Source of the DNA: Pseudomonadales bacterium
GTDB taxonomy: Bacteria > Pseudomonadota > Gammaproteobacteria > Pseudomonadales > IMCC2047
Assembly (NCBI GenBank): GCA_021736745.1
Contig: JAIPFG010000050.1
Span: 1-13,612, forward strand
Direction: 5' to 3'
Length of the DNA: 13,612 nucleotides
Shown: positions 7,715 to 13,612 of the stretch, in pieces
Numbering within the stretch: position 1 is the stretch's first letter
How the letters are laid out: each line of letters begins with the position of its first letter
Program-made: the position numbers and the translations under genes
Notes under the pieces: model-generated
Told to the model about the DNA's origin: nothing
Databases searched by the model: none
What the model saw: only the letters and a program-made list of their open reading frames with translations

Positions 7715-7743
7715 AATAAAATTAAACCGATCCTTACTGACAA
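7715..7743 (-). promoter_or_regulatory. Candidate promoter of the EamA-type gene
   Basis: On the minus strand TTGTCA (7738-7743) and TTTATT (7715-7720) are separated by 17 bases and lie about 55 bases before the ATG at 7660. Both words are partial matches to sigma-70 boxes. Confidence 0.35.
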
Positions 7744-7798
7744 ACTCCTCAAAAAACATCACCGACTAAAGCGTAAACCCACCGAAAGTAGGCAAAAA

Positions 7799-7832
7799 TT
7801 GACTCCAGCACAAAGTTGTATACTATATACAT
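7799..7832 (+). promoter_or_regulatory. Promoter with GTATAC operator, copy 1 (TauE-like gene)
   Basis: TTGACT at 7799-7804 is followed after 12 bases by TGTATACTAT at 7817-7826, giving an extended -10 (TGn + TACTAT, 16-base spacing). The same bases form an inverted repeat, TGTATA-CTA-TATACA, at 7817-7831. Arrangement and spacing equal those at 9861 and 11527. An operator over the -10 implies repression. The palindrome type is like those bound by GntR (FadR/FCD) regulators, and no regulator gene lies in the window. Confidence 0.65.
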
Positions 7833-8099
7833 TTCGTATTCAACTAAAATTTTTGGCGACAAACTATCCAAACACAGGCAAATTTAACCAAATAGATGAT
7901 GTTTTACTAACACCCTCTCCATTTGGGCTTTGTTATTTAACACACTGGATATTTGAAGGTTTCATCGCAACAACAGTGTACTGATATGACGGCATTGAGC
8001 AGCTAATCATTTGTTTGCAAACTTTACAAATAAGCGCGATGGTTATCGCGTCTGAGTTTTGGCGCACCGCCCTCGTAATTCTTGATTGGAAAGCTGTAT
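7833..8099 (+). promoter_or_regulatory. Long 5' leader of the TauE-like gene
   Basis: Between the predicted start of transcription near 7833 and the ATG at 8100 lie about 267 bases without a supported gene. Two stems are visible: ACACTG (7942-7947) with CAGTGT (7974-7979), and the tight hairpin CGCGAT-ggtt-ATCGCG (8035-8050). GTTTGCAAAC at 8013-8022 is also palindromic. A 61-codon frame opening at 7799 starts inside the promoter and is not credible. I recognise no known riboswitch. Confidence 0.35.
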
Positions 8100-8867
8100 A
8101 TGGATAACTTTATTACCAGCCTAGCTAGTGGATTTAGCCTCATCAACTGGACAATTTTTTTATTCGGTACTTTAGCCGTTTTCACGGGGGCACTCGTTCA
8201 GGGTTCAACAGGCCTTGGTTTTGGTATGATTTCAGCGCCAATTTTGATGATTATCAATCCTGTCTTTGTTCCTGGCCCCCTATTAGTCCTGGCAATGATA
8301 GTTTCATGTCTCATTGCCTTTCGCGAATGGAAATCAATAGCTTGGCGCGGTTTATCTTTTGCCCTTGTCGGGAGAATCATTGGAACAATTTTAGCTGGTC
8401 TTACCATAGCCGCCATCCCATTACCTGCCTATGGGCTTATATTTGGCTTCATGGTTTTATTTGCCGTGGTTCTCAGCGTCATTGGCTGGAAGGTATTACC
8501 TTCTATTAAAAATCTGGTTACGGCAGGATTTGTATCGGGTTATATGGGGACATTAACCTCCATAGGAGCACCACCCATCGCTTTAGCTTATCAACATGAA
8601 ACTGGCCCAGTTGTGCGTTCCACCCTAGCGATGTTTTTTGTTATTGGCGCGGCTATCTCAGTGATTACACTGGCGGCGGTTGGTAATTTTGCAGTTGGGC
8701 AATTAGTGATCAGCATCATATTCCTACCCGCATTACTCATAGGCTTTTGGGTTTCCAGCAGACTCGTCCCAAAAATTAGAGGCCGATTGGTGCGAAACTC
8801 AGTGCTCTCGCTTTCCGCCTTAACATCCTTGGCCTTGATTATAAAATCAGTTGCCATGATGAATTAG
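8100..8867 (+). CDS. TauE/SafE (TSUP) family membrane permease
   Basis: The 255-residue protein has about eight transmembrane segments in two halves, as in TauE/SafE transporters. These move small anions such as sulfite, sulfoacetate or organic acids. The first half carries GALVQGSTGLGFGMISAPIL, and the second carries the matching GFVSGYMGTLTSIGAPPIAL. These Gly-rich signatures with a following Pro define the family. I chose the ATG at 8100 because GGAAAG lies six bases before it. A TTG at 8082 would add six residues without a better site. The gene begins after a GTATAC-type promoter and is 104 bases before the SDR gene, probably in one transcript. The substrate is unknown. Sulfite export would be expected if the neighbours degrade a sulfonate, but no desulfonating enzyme is in the window. 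Confidence 0.88.
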   Translation: MDNFITSLASGFSLINWTIFLFGTLAVFTGALVQGSTGLGFGMISAPILMIINPVFVPGPLLVLAMIVSCLIAFREWKSIAWRGLSFALVGRIIGTILAGLTIAAIPLPAYGLIFGFMVLFAVVLSVIGWKVLPSIKNLVTAGFVSGYMGTLTSIGAPPIALAYQHETGPVVRSTLAMFFVIGAAISVITLAAVGNFAVGQLVISIIFLPALLIGFWVSSRLVPKIRGRLVRNSVLSLSALTSLALIIKSVAMMN

Positions 8868-8971
8868 CGAAGAACATATTTTCCGACTCACCAAAAGTAT
8901 TGAAACATGCTTATCAATTCAAAATTATCAGAACATGATTCCCTGTATTTTTTAACCTCAAAGGATCGGTT

Positions 8972-9739
8972 ATGGATTCACGCATTCTATTAGTAACGGG
9001 CGCTTCTAGCGGTATCGGCGCAGCGATTTGTCGCCGCTTGGCTAAACCAGGCGTGTCAATTTTAATGCACGCCCGGGGAGGACAGGATGGCTCCAAACAG
9101 GCCCTTTTTGCAGAGGTGGCAGAAGATGTCCGAAATAAAGGCGCTATCGTTGAAACTCATTTGAGCGACCTATCCGAGAAAGGAGCCGCGTCCCTGTTAG
9201 TTAAAAAAGCCTGTGAGTGCTTTGGCGGTCTGGATCAGATAGTGAGCAATGCGGGATTCGCTGAGAGATCATTGCTGGGCGTGGTAGACAGAAACATTCT
9301 CGATCAGTCTTACCAAACAATGACCGGTGCTTTTTTCGATTTGGCCACAGCGGCGATGGGCCCCTTGAGACAATCACATTGTGGTCGGGTCGTTGCCATA
9401 AGTTCATTCGTCACCCATTTTTTCCAGGCTGACGCTCTGTTCCCTACGACCGCCGCCGCCAAATCGGCGATGGAAGCGCTCGCTAAATGTCTGGCTGTGC
9501 AATTAGGTCCGGACGGGGTTACTGTTAACTGTGTCGCTCCTGGTTATACCCGAAAAGATGAAGGAAGCCACCGGGCAATTTCACAATCGACCCTGAATTT
9601 AGCCGCAGAAAAAGCAGCAACAAAACGTATTGCGGAACCCGACGATATTGCCGCTCTTGTAGAATTTTTATTATCTCCAGACGCCCGCCAGATAACGGGA
9701 CAAACCATACGGGTGGATGGCGGACTTCATATTACCTAA
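8972..9739 (+). CDS. SDR-family oxidoreductase with altered catalytic residues
   Basis: The 255-residue protein has the classical SDR layout. It shows TGASSGIG at 9-16 (dinucleotide binding), D66 in the DLS position, SNAG at 92-95, ISS at 143-145, PG at 190-191 and a C-terminal TGQTIRVDGG. The start ATG is preceded by AGGA. In the active site Ser144/145 and Lys164 are present, but the Tyr of YxxxK is replaced by Thr160 (T-AAA-K). The Asn of the usual N.TG segment is replaced by Thr116 (TMTG). Classical SDR hydride transfer uses that Tyr as acid/base, so the enzyme is either inactive, reassigned, or uses another residue. Cofactor type is not clear from the sequence. It follows the TauE-like gene by 104 bases and ends just before a strong terminator. 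A weak promoter (TTGAAA at 8900) may precede it. Confidence 0.85.
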   Translation: MDSRILLVTGASSGIGAAICRRLAKPGVSILMHARGGQDGSKQALFAEVAEDVRNKGAIVETHLSDLSEKGAASLLVKKACECFGGLDQIVSNAGFAERSLLGVVDRNILDQSYQTMTGAFFDLATAAMGPLRQSHCGRVVAISSFVTHFFQADALFPTTAAAKSAMEALAKCLAVQLGPDGVTVNCVAPGYTRKDEGSHRAISQSTLNLAAEKAATKRIAEPDDIAALVEFLLSPDARQITGQTIRVDGGLHIT

Positions 9740-9762
9740 ATTTTTTCCTGGGAATTTTACTT

Positions 9763-9819
9763 GGATTGAAATGAGGCTTTGCATCAATCATATGATTGAT
9801 GGCAATCCGTTATTTTTTT
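9763..9819 (+). terminator. Rho-independent terminator after the SDR gene
   Basis: A 20-base perfect palindrome at 9782-9801 (arms CATCAATCAT and ATGATTGATG) sits inside an outer stem, GGATTG (9763-9768) with CAATCC (9803-9808). Seven T residues follow at 9813-9819. It begins 24 bases after the SDR stop codon, separating the TauE/SDR transcript from the next promoter. Confidence 0.75.
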
Positions 9820-9860
9820 CCATTAACCTTGATTCATTAAATAAAGCAGAAATAAATCTA

Positions 9861-9888
9861 TTGACTATTTATGTATATTGTATACAAT
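9861..9888 (+). promoter_or_regulatory. Promoter with GTATAC operator, copy 2 (dehydrogenase gene)
   Basis: TTGACT (9861-9866), 12 bases, then TGTATACAAT (9879-9888). The -10 TACAAT is 16 bases from the -35 and preceded by an extended TG. ATTGTATACAAT at 9877-9888 is a perfect 12-base palindrome, and TGTATA-TTG-TATACA (9872-9886) repeats the 6-3-6 form of copy 1. This is the strongest of the three sites. Confidence 0.72.
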
Positions 9889-9894
9889 TAATAT

Positions 9895-10161
9895 CGGTTA
9901 AGATGCCGGCACAAATCTAAATAATAAAAACGGTCTCTTAGTAAAAAGACAATAGCATCAAAACCATACGGTTAGACCAAAATACCGCCGCAATTTTCAA
10001 CGGTAAGCTTGGAGGAAAATAAACCCGAGATGTGGTTAGCGTCGAGCACCAACGCCCGTGAAATAAACCGGCATGGCACCACATCAAAGGTCGACACCCC
10101 TCCTAAGCCTTTATGGCGTAACCAATTAATTTCAATCTTTTTATTCTGATGAGGCCCGATT
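9895..10161 (+). promoter_or_regulatory. Structured 5' leader of the Glu/Leu/Phe/Val-dehydrogenase gene
   Basis: About 267 bases separate the predicted transcription start from the ATG. Nested complementarity is visible. GCTTGGAGG (10007-10015) pairs with CCTCC-t-AAGC (10099-10108), with a single bulged T. GATGTGGT (10029-10036) pairs perfectly with ACCACATC (10078-10085). GCGT (10039-10042) pairs with ACGC (10052-10055). The order is a closing stem, an inner stem, and a small hairpin, as in a folded regulatory RNA. I match it to no known riboswitch, and chance pairing or a remnant of another sequence remains possible. Confidence 0.45.
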
Positions 10162-11391
10162 ATGGAAAAACCATCCACTCAAGCTGAGTTTTATAGCAAT
10201 CTCGAATCACTTCGGGCGAGTTTTAATGCTCGAGGTCCTGAGCTGGAGGTGACTATTCGAGACCCTGATTTGAATCTTGAAGGCTTTATTGTTGTCTGGA
10301 ATACCGCTATTTCAAAGAATGGGCCTCTCCCTCTTTGCGGCAAAGGGGGGACACGTATTAGAGAAGGTCTTTCCCTCGATGAGGTAAAAATGTTAGCCCG
10401 GAAGATGTCAGTAAAAAATGCCGCTGCAGGGCTTCCTCTCGGAGGATCAAAATCCGGCATTAATGCCAACCCGAAAAGTCCAGGATTTGAACAAAAATAC
10501 CGCCGATTTGTTGAGCTATGCAAACCATTTTTGCATGAAAATGGCGGAATATTTGGAGGCTTCGGTTTTGATATCGGCGCAGCACCTGAACATGCCGTTT
10601 GGGCCTGTGATACATTAGGTTCCACCAGTTCTTTTACTGGTAAACCCGTTGAAATGGGAGGCACTGATTACGACAAAGAAGGTATTGCCGGTTTAGGCGT
10701 TGCGGAATCCGCGGCGACAATCATCAAGATTCATAATGGTCAATTAGACAAAACACACTTTGCTGTGCATGGCGTTGGAGCCATGGGCGCCGCAGTTATC
10801 CGATACTTTTCTGAATATGGTGCTCACCTTTGTGCAATTGGCGATCCTAAATATACGGGCACCTGGAGATTCGAAAAAGATATTTCCAACGAACTCTTAA
10901 CCGCCCTTATTAACCAACAGGTTGAGAAGGCCCAAGCTTTGCTCGCTATTGAAGGTCGGCTGGTCAGCGATAATCCTGACGATGTCCTCTTTGAATCCAC
11001 CGATGTGCTTTTCCCTTGCGCATTACATTCCGTAATCACCGCCAACAACACACCACAACTTAAAACCCGCTATATTGTCGAAGGCGCAAATAATCCCTGT
11101 GAATTTGAAACCTTCCCGTTACTCCTACAACAAGGAATTCATTTAATACCTGACTTCATAGCTAATTCTGGTGGCGTCATCTCTGCTTTCATTGAGCTTA
11201 CCTCAGATGTGGATATAGAAGAAAATATTCGGACCCGAGCTAAAGCAGAACAGGCCAAAGTCTACACGCGTACAAAAATCAGAGATAATGTGACCCGCAT
11301 TGAGCAATGTTCGCAGGCCTTTAAGGTGCCATTCAGAGACGCTAGCCTCTACGTGGCGTTAGACAATATTTTAAACGCTAATCAAGCGTGA
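10162..11391 (+). CDS. Glu/Leu/Phe/Val dehydrogenase family amino-acid dehydrogenase
   Basis: The 409-residue protein has the two-domain layout of the family that oxidatively deaminates an L-amino acid to its 2-oxo acid with NAD(P). The catalytic half shows MSVKNAAAGLPLGGSKSGI (K85 and K97 equal the substrate and catalytic lysines) and FDIGAAPE, where D137 fits the catalytic Asp of the usual PDVGT. The Rossmann half begins with HGVGAMG (204-209 as GxGxxG) and D228 ends the second strand. PDFIANSGGVISAF near the C terminus is the usual family motif. GAGG lies seven bases before the ATG. Differences from typical glutamate dehydrogenases are GGSKSGI for GG.KGG and GTDYDKEGIAGLGV in place of the R.EATG.GV segment, so glutamate may not be the substrate. 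It has its own GTATAC promoter and structured leader. Confidence 0.88.
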   Translation: MEKPSTQAEFYSNLESLRASFNARGPELEVTIRDPDLNLEGFIVVWNTAISKNGPLPLCGKGGTRIREGLSLDEVKMLARKMSVKNAAAGLPLGGSKSGINANPKSPGFEQKYRRFVELCKPFLHENGGIFGGFGFDIGAAPEHAVWACDTLGSTSSFTGKPVEMGGTDYDKEGIAGLGVAESAATIIKIHNGQLDKTHFAVHGVGAMGAAVIRYFSEYGAHLCAIGDPKYTGTWRFEKDISNELLTALINQQVEKAQALLAIEGRLVSDNPDDVLFESTDVLFPCALHSVITANNTPQLKTRYIVEGANNPCEFETFPLLLQQGIHLIPDFIANSGGVISAFIELTSDVDIEENIRTRAKAEQAKVYTRTKIRDNVTRIEQCSQAFKVPFRDASLYVALDNILNANQA

Positions 11392-11526
11392 GGGCTTTGT
11401 CGACCCCAATACACTACGCCAAGGGCCAGCCTGCTCTGCGGCAATAATTTGGTGGCTTGGCTTAACTGATATTCTTTTGAATCACTCAGGAATATTATTG
11501 AACCGGATAATCAGAGTAATTAAACC

Positions 11527-11554
11527 TTGACACACTTTGGATACTGTATACAAT
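11527..11554 (+). promoter_or_regulatory. Promoter with GTATAC operator, copy 3 (large permease gene)
   Basis: A consensus TTGACA (11527-11532), 12 bases, then TGTATACAAT (11545-11554), identical in the last ten bases to copy 2. The -10 is TACAAT at 16-base spacing with an extended TG. TGTATACA is a perfect 8-base palindrome, and the upstream half site reads TGGATA (11538-11543), one mismatch from copies 1 and 2. The region from 11392 to 11526 between the dehydrogenase stop and this promoter holds no clear terminator, only a weak GCCAAG/CTTGGC pairing. Confidence 0.7.
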
Positions 11555-11560
11555 TAATCC

Positions 11561-11877
11561 TTATGTTTAATGTGCCTTTATTCTGTCAAACACCGAAGGG
11601 ATTTTCTCCGGAACAAATAGAAAGCTGACTGTGGCAAACAAAAGCGCCAATTATCAACCTGGAATAACAGGTACAGGCATTGGCGCATAAAGTCAGTCCA
11701 TGAATAAGAAGAGCCATTTCAACAAAATGATTAATTTTGGATAGTAGCAACTATTGTTTCAGGGTTATCCTGAAAGCTTGATTCCGACAACGATTCTCGT
11801 AAAACAAAGAGATAACTATGAGCCCAACAGCCGAAAATAATCTTTCCCCGTTTTGCGTAGTACAGGGGTAAGGCCTC
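11561..11877 (+). promoter_or_regulatory. Structured 5' leader with nested hairpin before the permease gene
   Basis: The predicted leader is about 317 nt. Three stems nest in order. CTGACT (11625-11630) pairs with AGTCAG (11691-11696). GCGCCAAT (11644-11651) pairs with ATTGGCGC (11679-11686). ACCTG (11657-11661) pairs with CAGGT (11668-11672) around GAATAA. All 19 pairs are perfect. The fold is followed by an upstream ORF at 11818-11871. A CCGAAGGG word near 11593 recalls glycine riboswitches, but the rest of that consensus is not there. Confidence 0.5.
11818..11871 (+). CDS. Possible 17-residue leader peptide ahead of the permease gene
   Basis: ATG at 11818 is preceded by AAGAGA at five bases and opens a frame, MSPTAENNLSPFCVVQG, that stops at 11869-11871. 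The permease ATG begins six bases after that stop. The end of the leader frame (GGGGTAAGG) overlaps the permease ribosome-binding site. The arrangement would allow translational coupling or a leader-peptide switch. No run of one amino acid points to classical attenuation. It may be a chance frame. Confidence 0.35.
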   Translation: MSPTAENNLSPFCVVQG

Positions 11878-13341
11878 ATGGAGCAAGTACAGCTTACCAT
11901 TTCGCACTATGCCTTTCTTCTGACAGTCCTTTCTATTTTTATTTCGATCGCTTTTCGTAGAGGCGTCATCATCCCCTCGATAGCCGGTATTTTCATTTTG
12001 GGTTTACTGTCCGACCATAGCGACAGCGGGTTCATTAATACCTTGATATTTGCTACCCAAATACTCTCCAAAGCACTCCTGAATGCCGGGAAAGAACTCT
12101 TTGATATCATGCTCGTTATTTCTCTGATGGTGGCCATGCTCAAATCGCTACAGGCTCATGGCGCAGACCATATTATGATTGCTCCGATGAGAAAACTAAT
12201 GATTGGCCCACGGACAGCATTTTTTGTGCTGGCCATTACCATGTATATTGCGGCCGCTTTCTTTTGGCCCACCCCAGCCGTCGCGCTTGTTGGCACGGTA
12301 CTTATCCCGGTAGCTATTCGGGTTGGCTTGCCGGCGCTCGCCGCCGCCGTATCAGTGAACCTGGCTGGTCACGGAATGGCGCTCTCAGCAGATCCTATCA
12401 TTCAAGGCGCAACCCGGTTGACTGCCAGCTCAGCGGGTATAGATCCCAGCGATTTACTTCCTTATACCATCTTGTTTTCAATCATCGCTGGCGCAGTAGC
12501 CATTACACTTTCTTGTTATACAATACGCCGCGATACCTTATCTGGGGTTCTTAAAGCCCCGGACAGTGAACAGGACATTATTCTGTCTGCCTCTATTGGA
12601 AAGACGAATCAAGCTCAACACCCGGAAGTGATCCCTCCTGGCCCTTTTGCTAAAATTTTTGCCATCGGTGTTCCGGTTGTTCTTCTAAGCATTGCCGTAT
12701 TAATGGTTTACCGCGGTATTTTTGATCCCACCCAGGCAATTAGGGGGGGCGCGGCAACGGCGCTACTCGGCGGAACGGCGACCGCTTTGCTTGTGCTATC
12801 AACATTTGCCGACCAGGGTCACCAGGCATTAGAGGGTATCGCCGAGCATTTAAGGGATGGTTTCTTTTTTGCGATTAAGATTTTCGCCCCCATTATTCCC
12901 ATCGCTGGTTTTTTCTTTTTAGGAAATCCAGAACATGCAGCAGTCGTAATGGGAGAAGGCACGCCTGGTTTTCTTTTTGACATAGGCAACTATGTCGGAA
13001 AACATATCGACGGCAATATCACCGCGATCAGTTTTGGTATTACTTTTATTGGCTTTCTTACGGGGATGGATGGCTCTGGATTTTCCGGTTTACCCTTAAC
13101 AGGCTCTCTATCAGGGGCACTGGCAACTGGGGCCGGAATTGATGTTGCCGTACTAGCTGCTTTGGGGCAAGTGGTCACTATTTTTACCGGAGGCGGCACG
13201 CTTGTTGCCTGGGCGTTCGGCGCCTGTGCCGATGCCGGTATTGCTGGAGTAACTCCAGCGGAGTTAGTGCGCCGCAACTTTATGCCTGTCGTTTCCGGGT
13301 TGATCACTATTACCTTCGTTGCGATCTTCTTAATGTCATAA
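11878..13341 (+). CDS. Large secondary transporter, ion-transporter-superfamily-like, family uncertain
   Basis: The 487-residue protein has about 11-13 transmembrane segments. Two Gly/Pro/Ser-rich stretches occupy matching places in the two halves. One is FWPTPAVALVG (129-139) followed by VNLAGHGMALSADPIIQGA (160-178). The other is GFLTGMDGSGFSGLPLTG (392-409) followed by GGGTLVAW (438-445). Paired re-entrant loops of this kind are typical of ion-transporter-superfamily carriers (GntP, CitMHS, NhaC and similar) for organic anions or Na+/H+ exchange, which is why I place it there. I cannot name the subfamily. A long polar loop, about residues 215-250, separates the halves. The start has AAGG five bases upstream. 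It follows the third GTATAC promoter, so it likely imports the compound that the dehydrogenase or SDR oxidises. Confidence 0.7.
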   Translation: MEQVQLTISHYAFLLTVLSIFISIAFRRGVIIPSIAGIFILGLLSDHSDSGFINTLIFATQILSKALLNAGKELFDIMLVISLMVAMLKSLQAHGADHIMIAPMRKLMIGPRTAFFVLAITMYIAAAFFWPTPAVALVGTVLIPVAIRVGLPALAAAVSVNLAGHGMALSADPIIQGATRLTASSAGIDPSDLLPYTILFSIIAGAVAITLSCYTIRRDTLSGVLKAPDSEQDIILSASIGKTNQAQHPEVIPPGPFAKIFAIGVPVVLLSIAVLMVYRGIFDPTQAIRGGAATALLGGTATALLVLSTFADQGHQALEGIAEHLRDGFFFAIKIFAPIIPIAGFFFLGNPEHAAVVMGEGTPGFLFDIGNYVGKHIDGNITAISFGITFIGFLTGMDGSGFSGLPLTGSLSGALATGAGIDVAVLAALGQVVTIFTGGGTLVAWAFGACADAGIAGVTPAELVRRNFMPVVSGLITITFVAIFLMS

Positions 13342-13342
13342 T

Positions 13343-13367
13343 GCATTCACTCCAGGAGAGTGAGTGC
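13343..13367 (+). terminator. Hairpin directly after the permease stop codon
   Basis: GCATTCACTC (13343-13352) pairs with GAGTGAGTGC (13358-13367) around CAGGA, with one G-U pair, starting two bases after the stop. No U-tract follows, so it may be a transcript-end stabiliser or a weak, factor-dependent terminator rather than a classical one. Confidence 0.45.
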
Positions 13368-13458
13368 CAGACGAATCTATCCATATCTTGCCCTTATCAA
13401 AAAAATTCTTCGTTAACTTCATCTTTAGCAATACTTTTCTGTTGTCCAATCGCTACTA

Positions 13459-13493
13459 TTATTGATGGGGAAGTGTAATCCCCCCATTAATAA
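13459..13493. repeat. Inverted repeat at the probable IS3-element end
   Basis: TTATTGATGGGG (13459-13470) pairs with CCCCATTAATAA (13482-13493) with one G-U pair and an 11-base loop. It lies just outside the transposase stop codon at 13514, where the terminal inverted repeat of the element is expected. In the plus direction it is followed by a short T-run (13499-13503), so it could also stop transcription entering from the left. Confidence 0.5.
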
Positions 13494-13612
13494 CCGAGTT
13501 TTTCAGTAGAGGGTTAAGCGGCGTCTAGCAGCCGCCTTGGAGGAACTCCCCCAATGGCCATATTGGGCCGTTCGTTATTGTATTGCCACAACCATTGAGT
13601 CGCCAATAGCTG
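13464..13612 (-). mobile_element. IS3-family insertion sequence, right-hand part, cut by window end
   Basis: The end of a transposase reading frame (stop at 13514) is followed by a TG-starting, C-rich stretch from about 13464, as IS3-family ends usually are. The exact edge could also be near 13474. The other end is outside the window, so no target duplication can be checked. Confidence 0.55.
13514..13612 (-). CDS. IS3-family transposase (OrfB), C-terminal 32 residues only
   Basis: The minus strand reads QLLATQWLWQYNNERPNMAI and then GGVPPRRLLDAA before a stop at 13514-13516. W..YN..RP...IGG..P is the conserved tail of IS3-family OrfB, the DDE integrase-type transposase, just after its catalytic Glu. 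The frame is open to the window edge, so the gene is partial because of the window and not necessarily broken. It is unrelated in function to the neighbouring transport genes and marks mobile DNA at this boundary. Confidence 0.88.
   Translation of the reverse strand, partial: QLLATQWLWQYNNERPNMAIGGVPPRRLLDAA

Noticed and set aside
7799..7984. A 61-codon plus-strand frame in the divergent intergenic region
   Set aside because: Its start coincides with the -35 box of the promoter, so the transcript would begin inside it, and no recognisable motif is present.
10191..10664. A 157-codon open frame on the minus strand opposite the dehydrogenase gene
   Set aside because: It lies entirely inside a well-recognised dehydrogenase gene, has no domain or export features, and reads as an antisense shadow of that gene's codon pattern.
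11392..11470. Terminator after the dehydrogenase gene
   Set aside because: Only a six-base GCCAAG/CTTGGC pairing with a long loop is visible, with no U-tract.
11581..11660. Glycine riboswitch suggested by CCGAAGGG before the permease
   Set aside because: Only that word matches. The conserved paired elements and the downstream CTCTCAGG-type segment of the aptamer are missing.

Overview
The window looks like a gammaproteobacterial chromosome segment (inferred from the family content, moderate GC and an IS3-type transposase end). It contains no tRNA, rRNA or CRISPR array. It has two functional halves separated by an EamA-type exporter gene, with degenerate or mobile sequence at both edges.

Left edge (1-694): non-coding sequence with a decayed diguanylate-cyclase (GGDEF) relic lying between two imperfect 29-base direct repeats.

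Minus-strand half (6243 down to 695): five closely spaced genes that read as one operon. In order of transcription they are a MenA-like UbiA-family prenyltransferase, a NapC/NirT-type quinol-dehydrogenase cytochrome broken by an internal deletion, a periplasmic cytochrome with an ethylbenzene-dehydrogenase-like heme domain, a DmsE/MtrA/PioA decaheme cytochrome with ten CXXCH motifs, and an MtrB/PioB outer-membrane beta-barrel. Together they describe a route from the quinone pool through periplasmic hemes to a porin-cytochrome conduit across the outer membrane. No MtrC-like surface cytochrome and no DMSO reductase subunits are present. The first dedicated electron-entry protein (NapC/NirT) appears to be dead. 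A quinone-tailing prenyltransferase in the same operon suggests a dedicated or modified quinone for this pathway.

Centre (6244-8099): a 496-base gap, a minus-strand EamA/DMT exporter, and a divergent intergenic region.

Plus-strand half (8100-13341): a TauE/SafE-type permease, an SDR oxidoreductase with an abnormal active site, a Glu/Leu/Phe/Val-dehydrogenase-family enzyme, and a large multi-spanning permease of uncertain family. Three promoters here (7799, 9861, 11527) share one architecture: TTGAC(T/A), 12 bases, then TGTATAC(A/T)AT. The GTATAC palindrome therefore lies over an extended -10 at the same distance from the -35 each time. This indicates co-regulation by one repressor, probably GntR-like, encoded elsewhere. 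Each predicted transcript has a long leader (about 260-320 nt). Two leaders contain nested inverted repeats, and one also carries a 17-codon upstream ORF. The half reads as an import/export-plus-oxidation module for an amino or keto acid that I cannot identify.

Right edge (13459-13612): the 3' end of an IS3-family element on the minus strand, cut by the window end.
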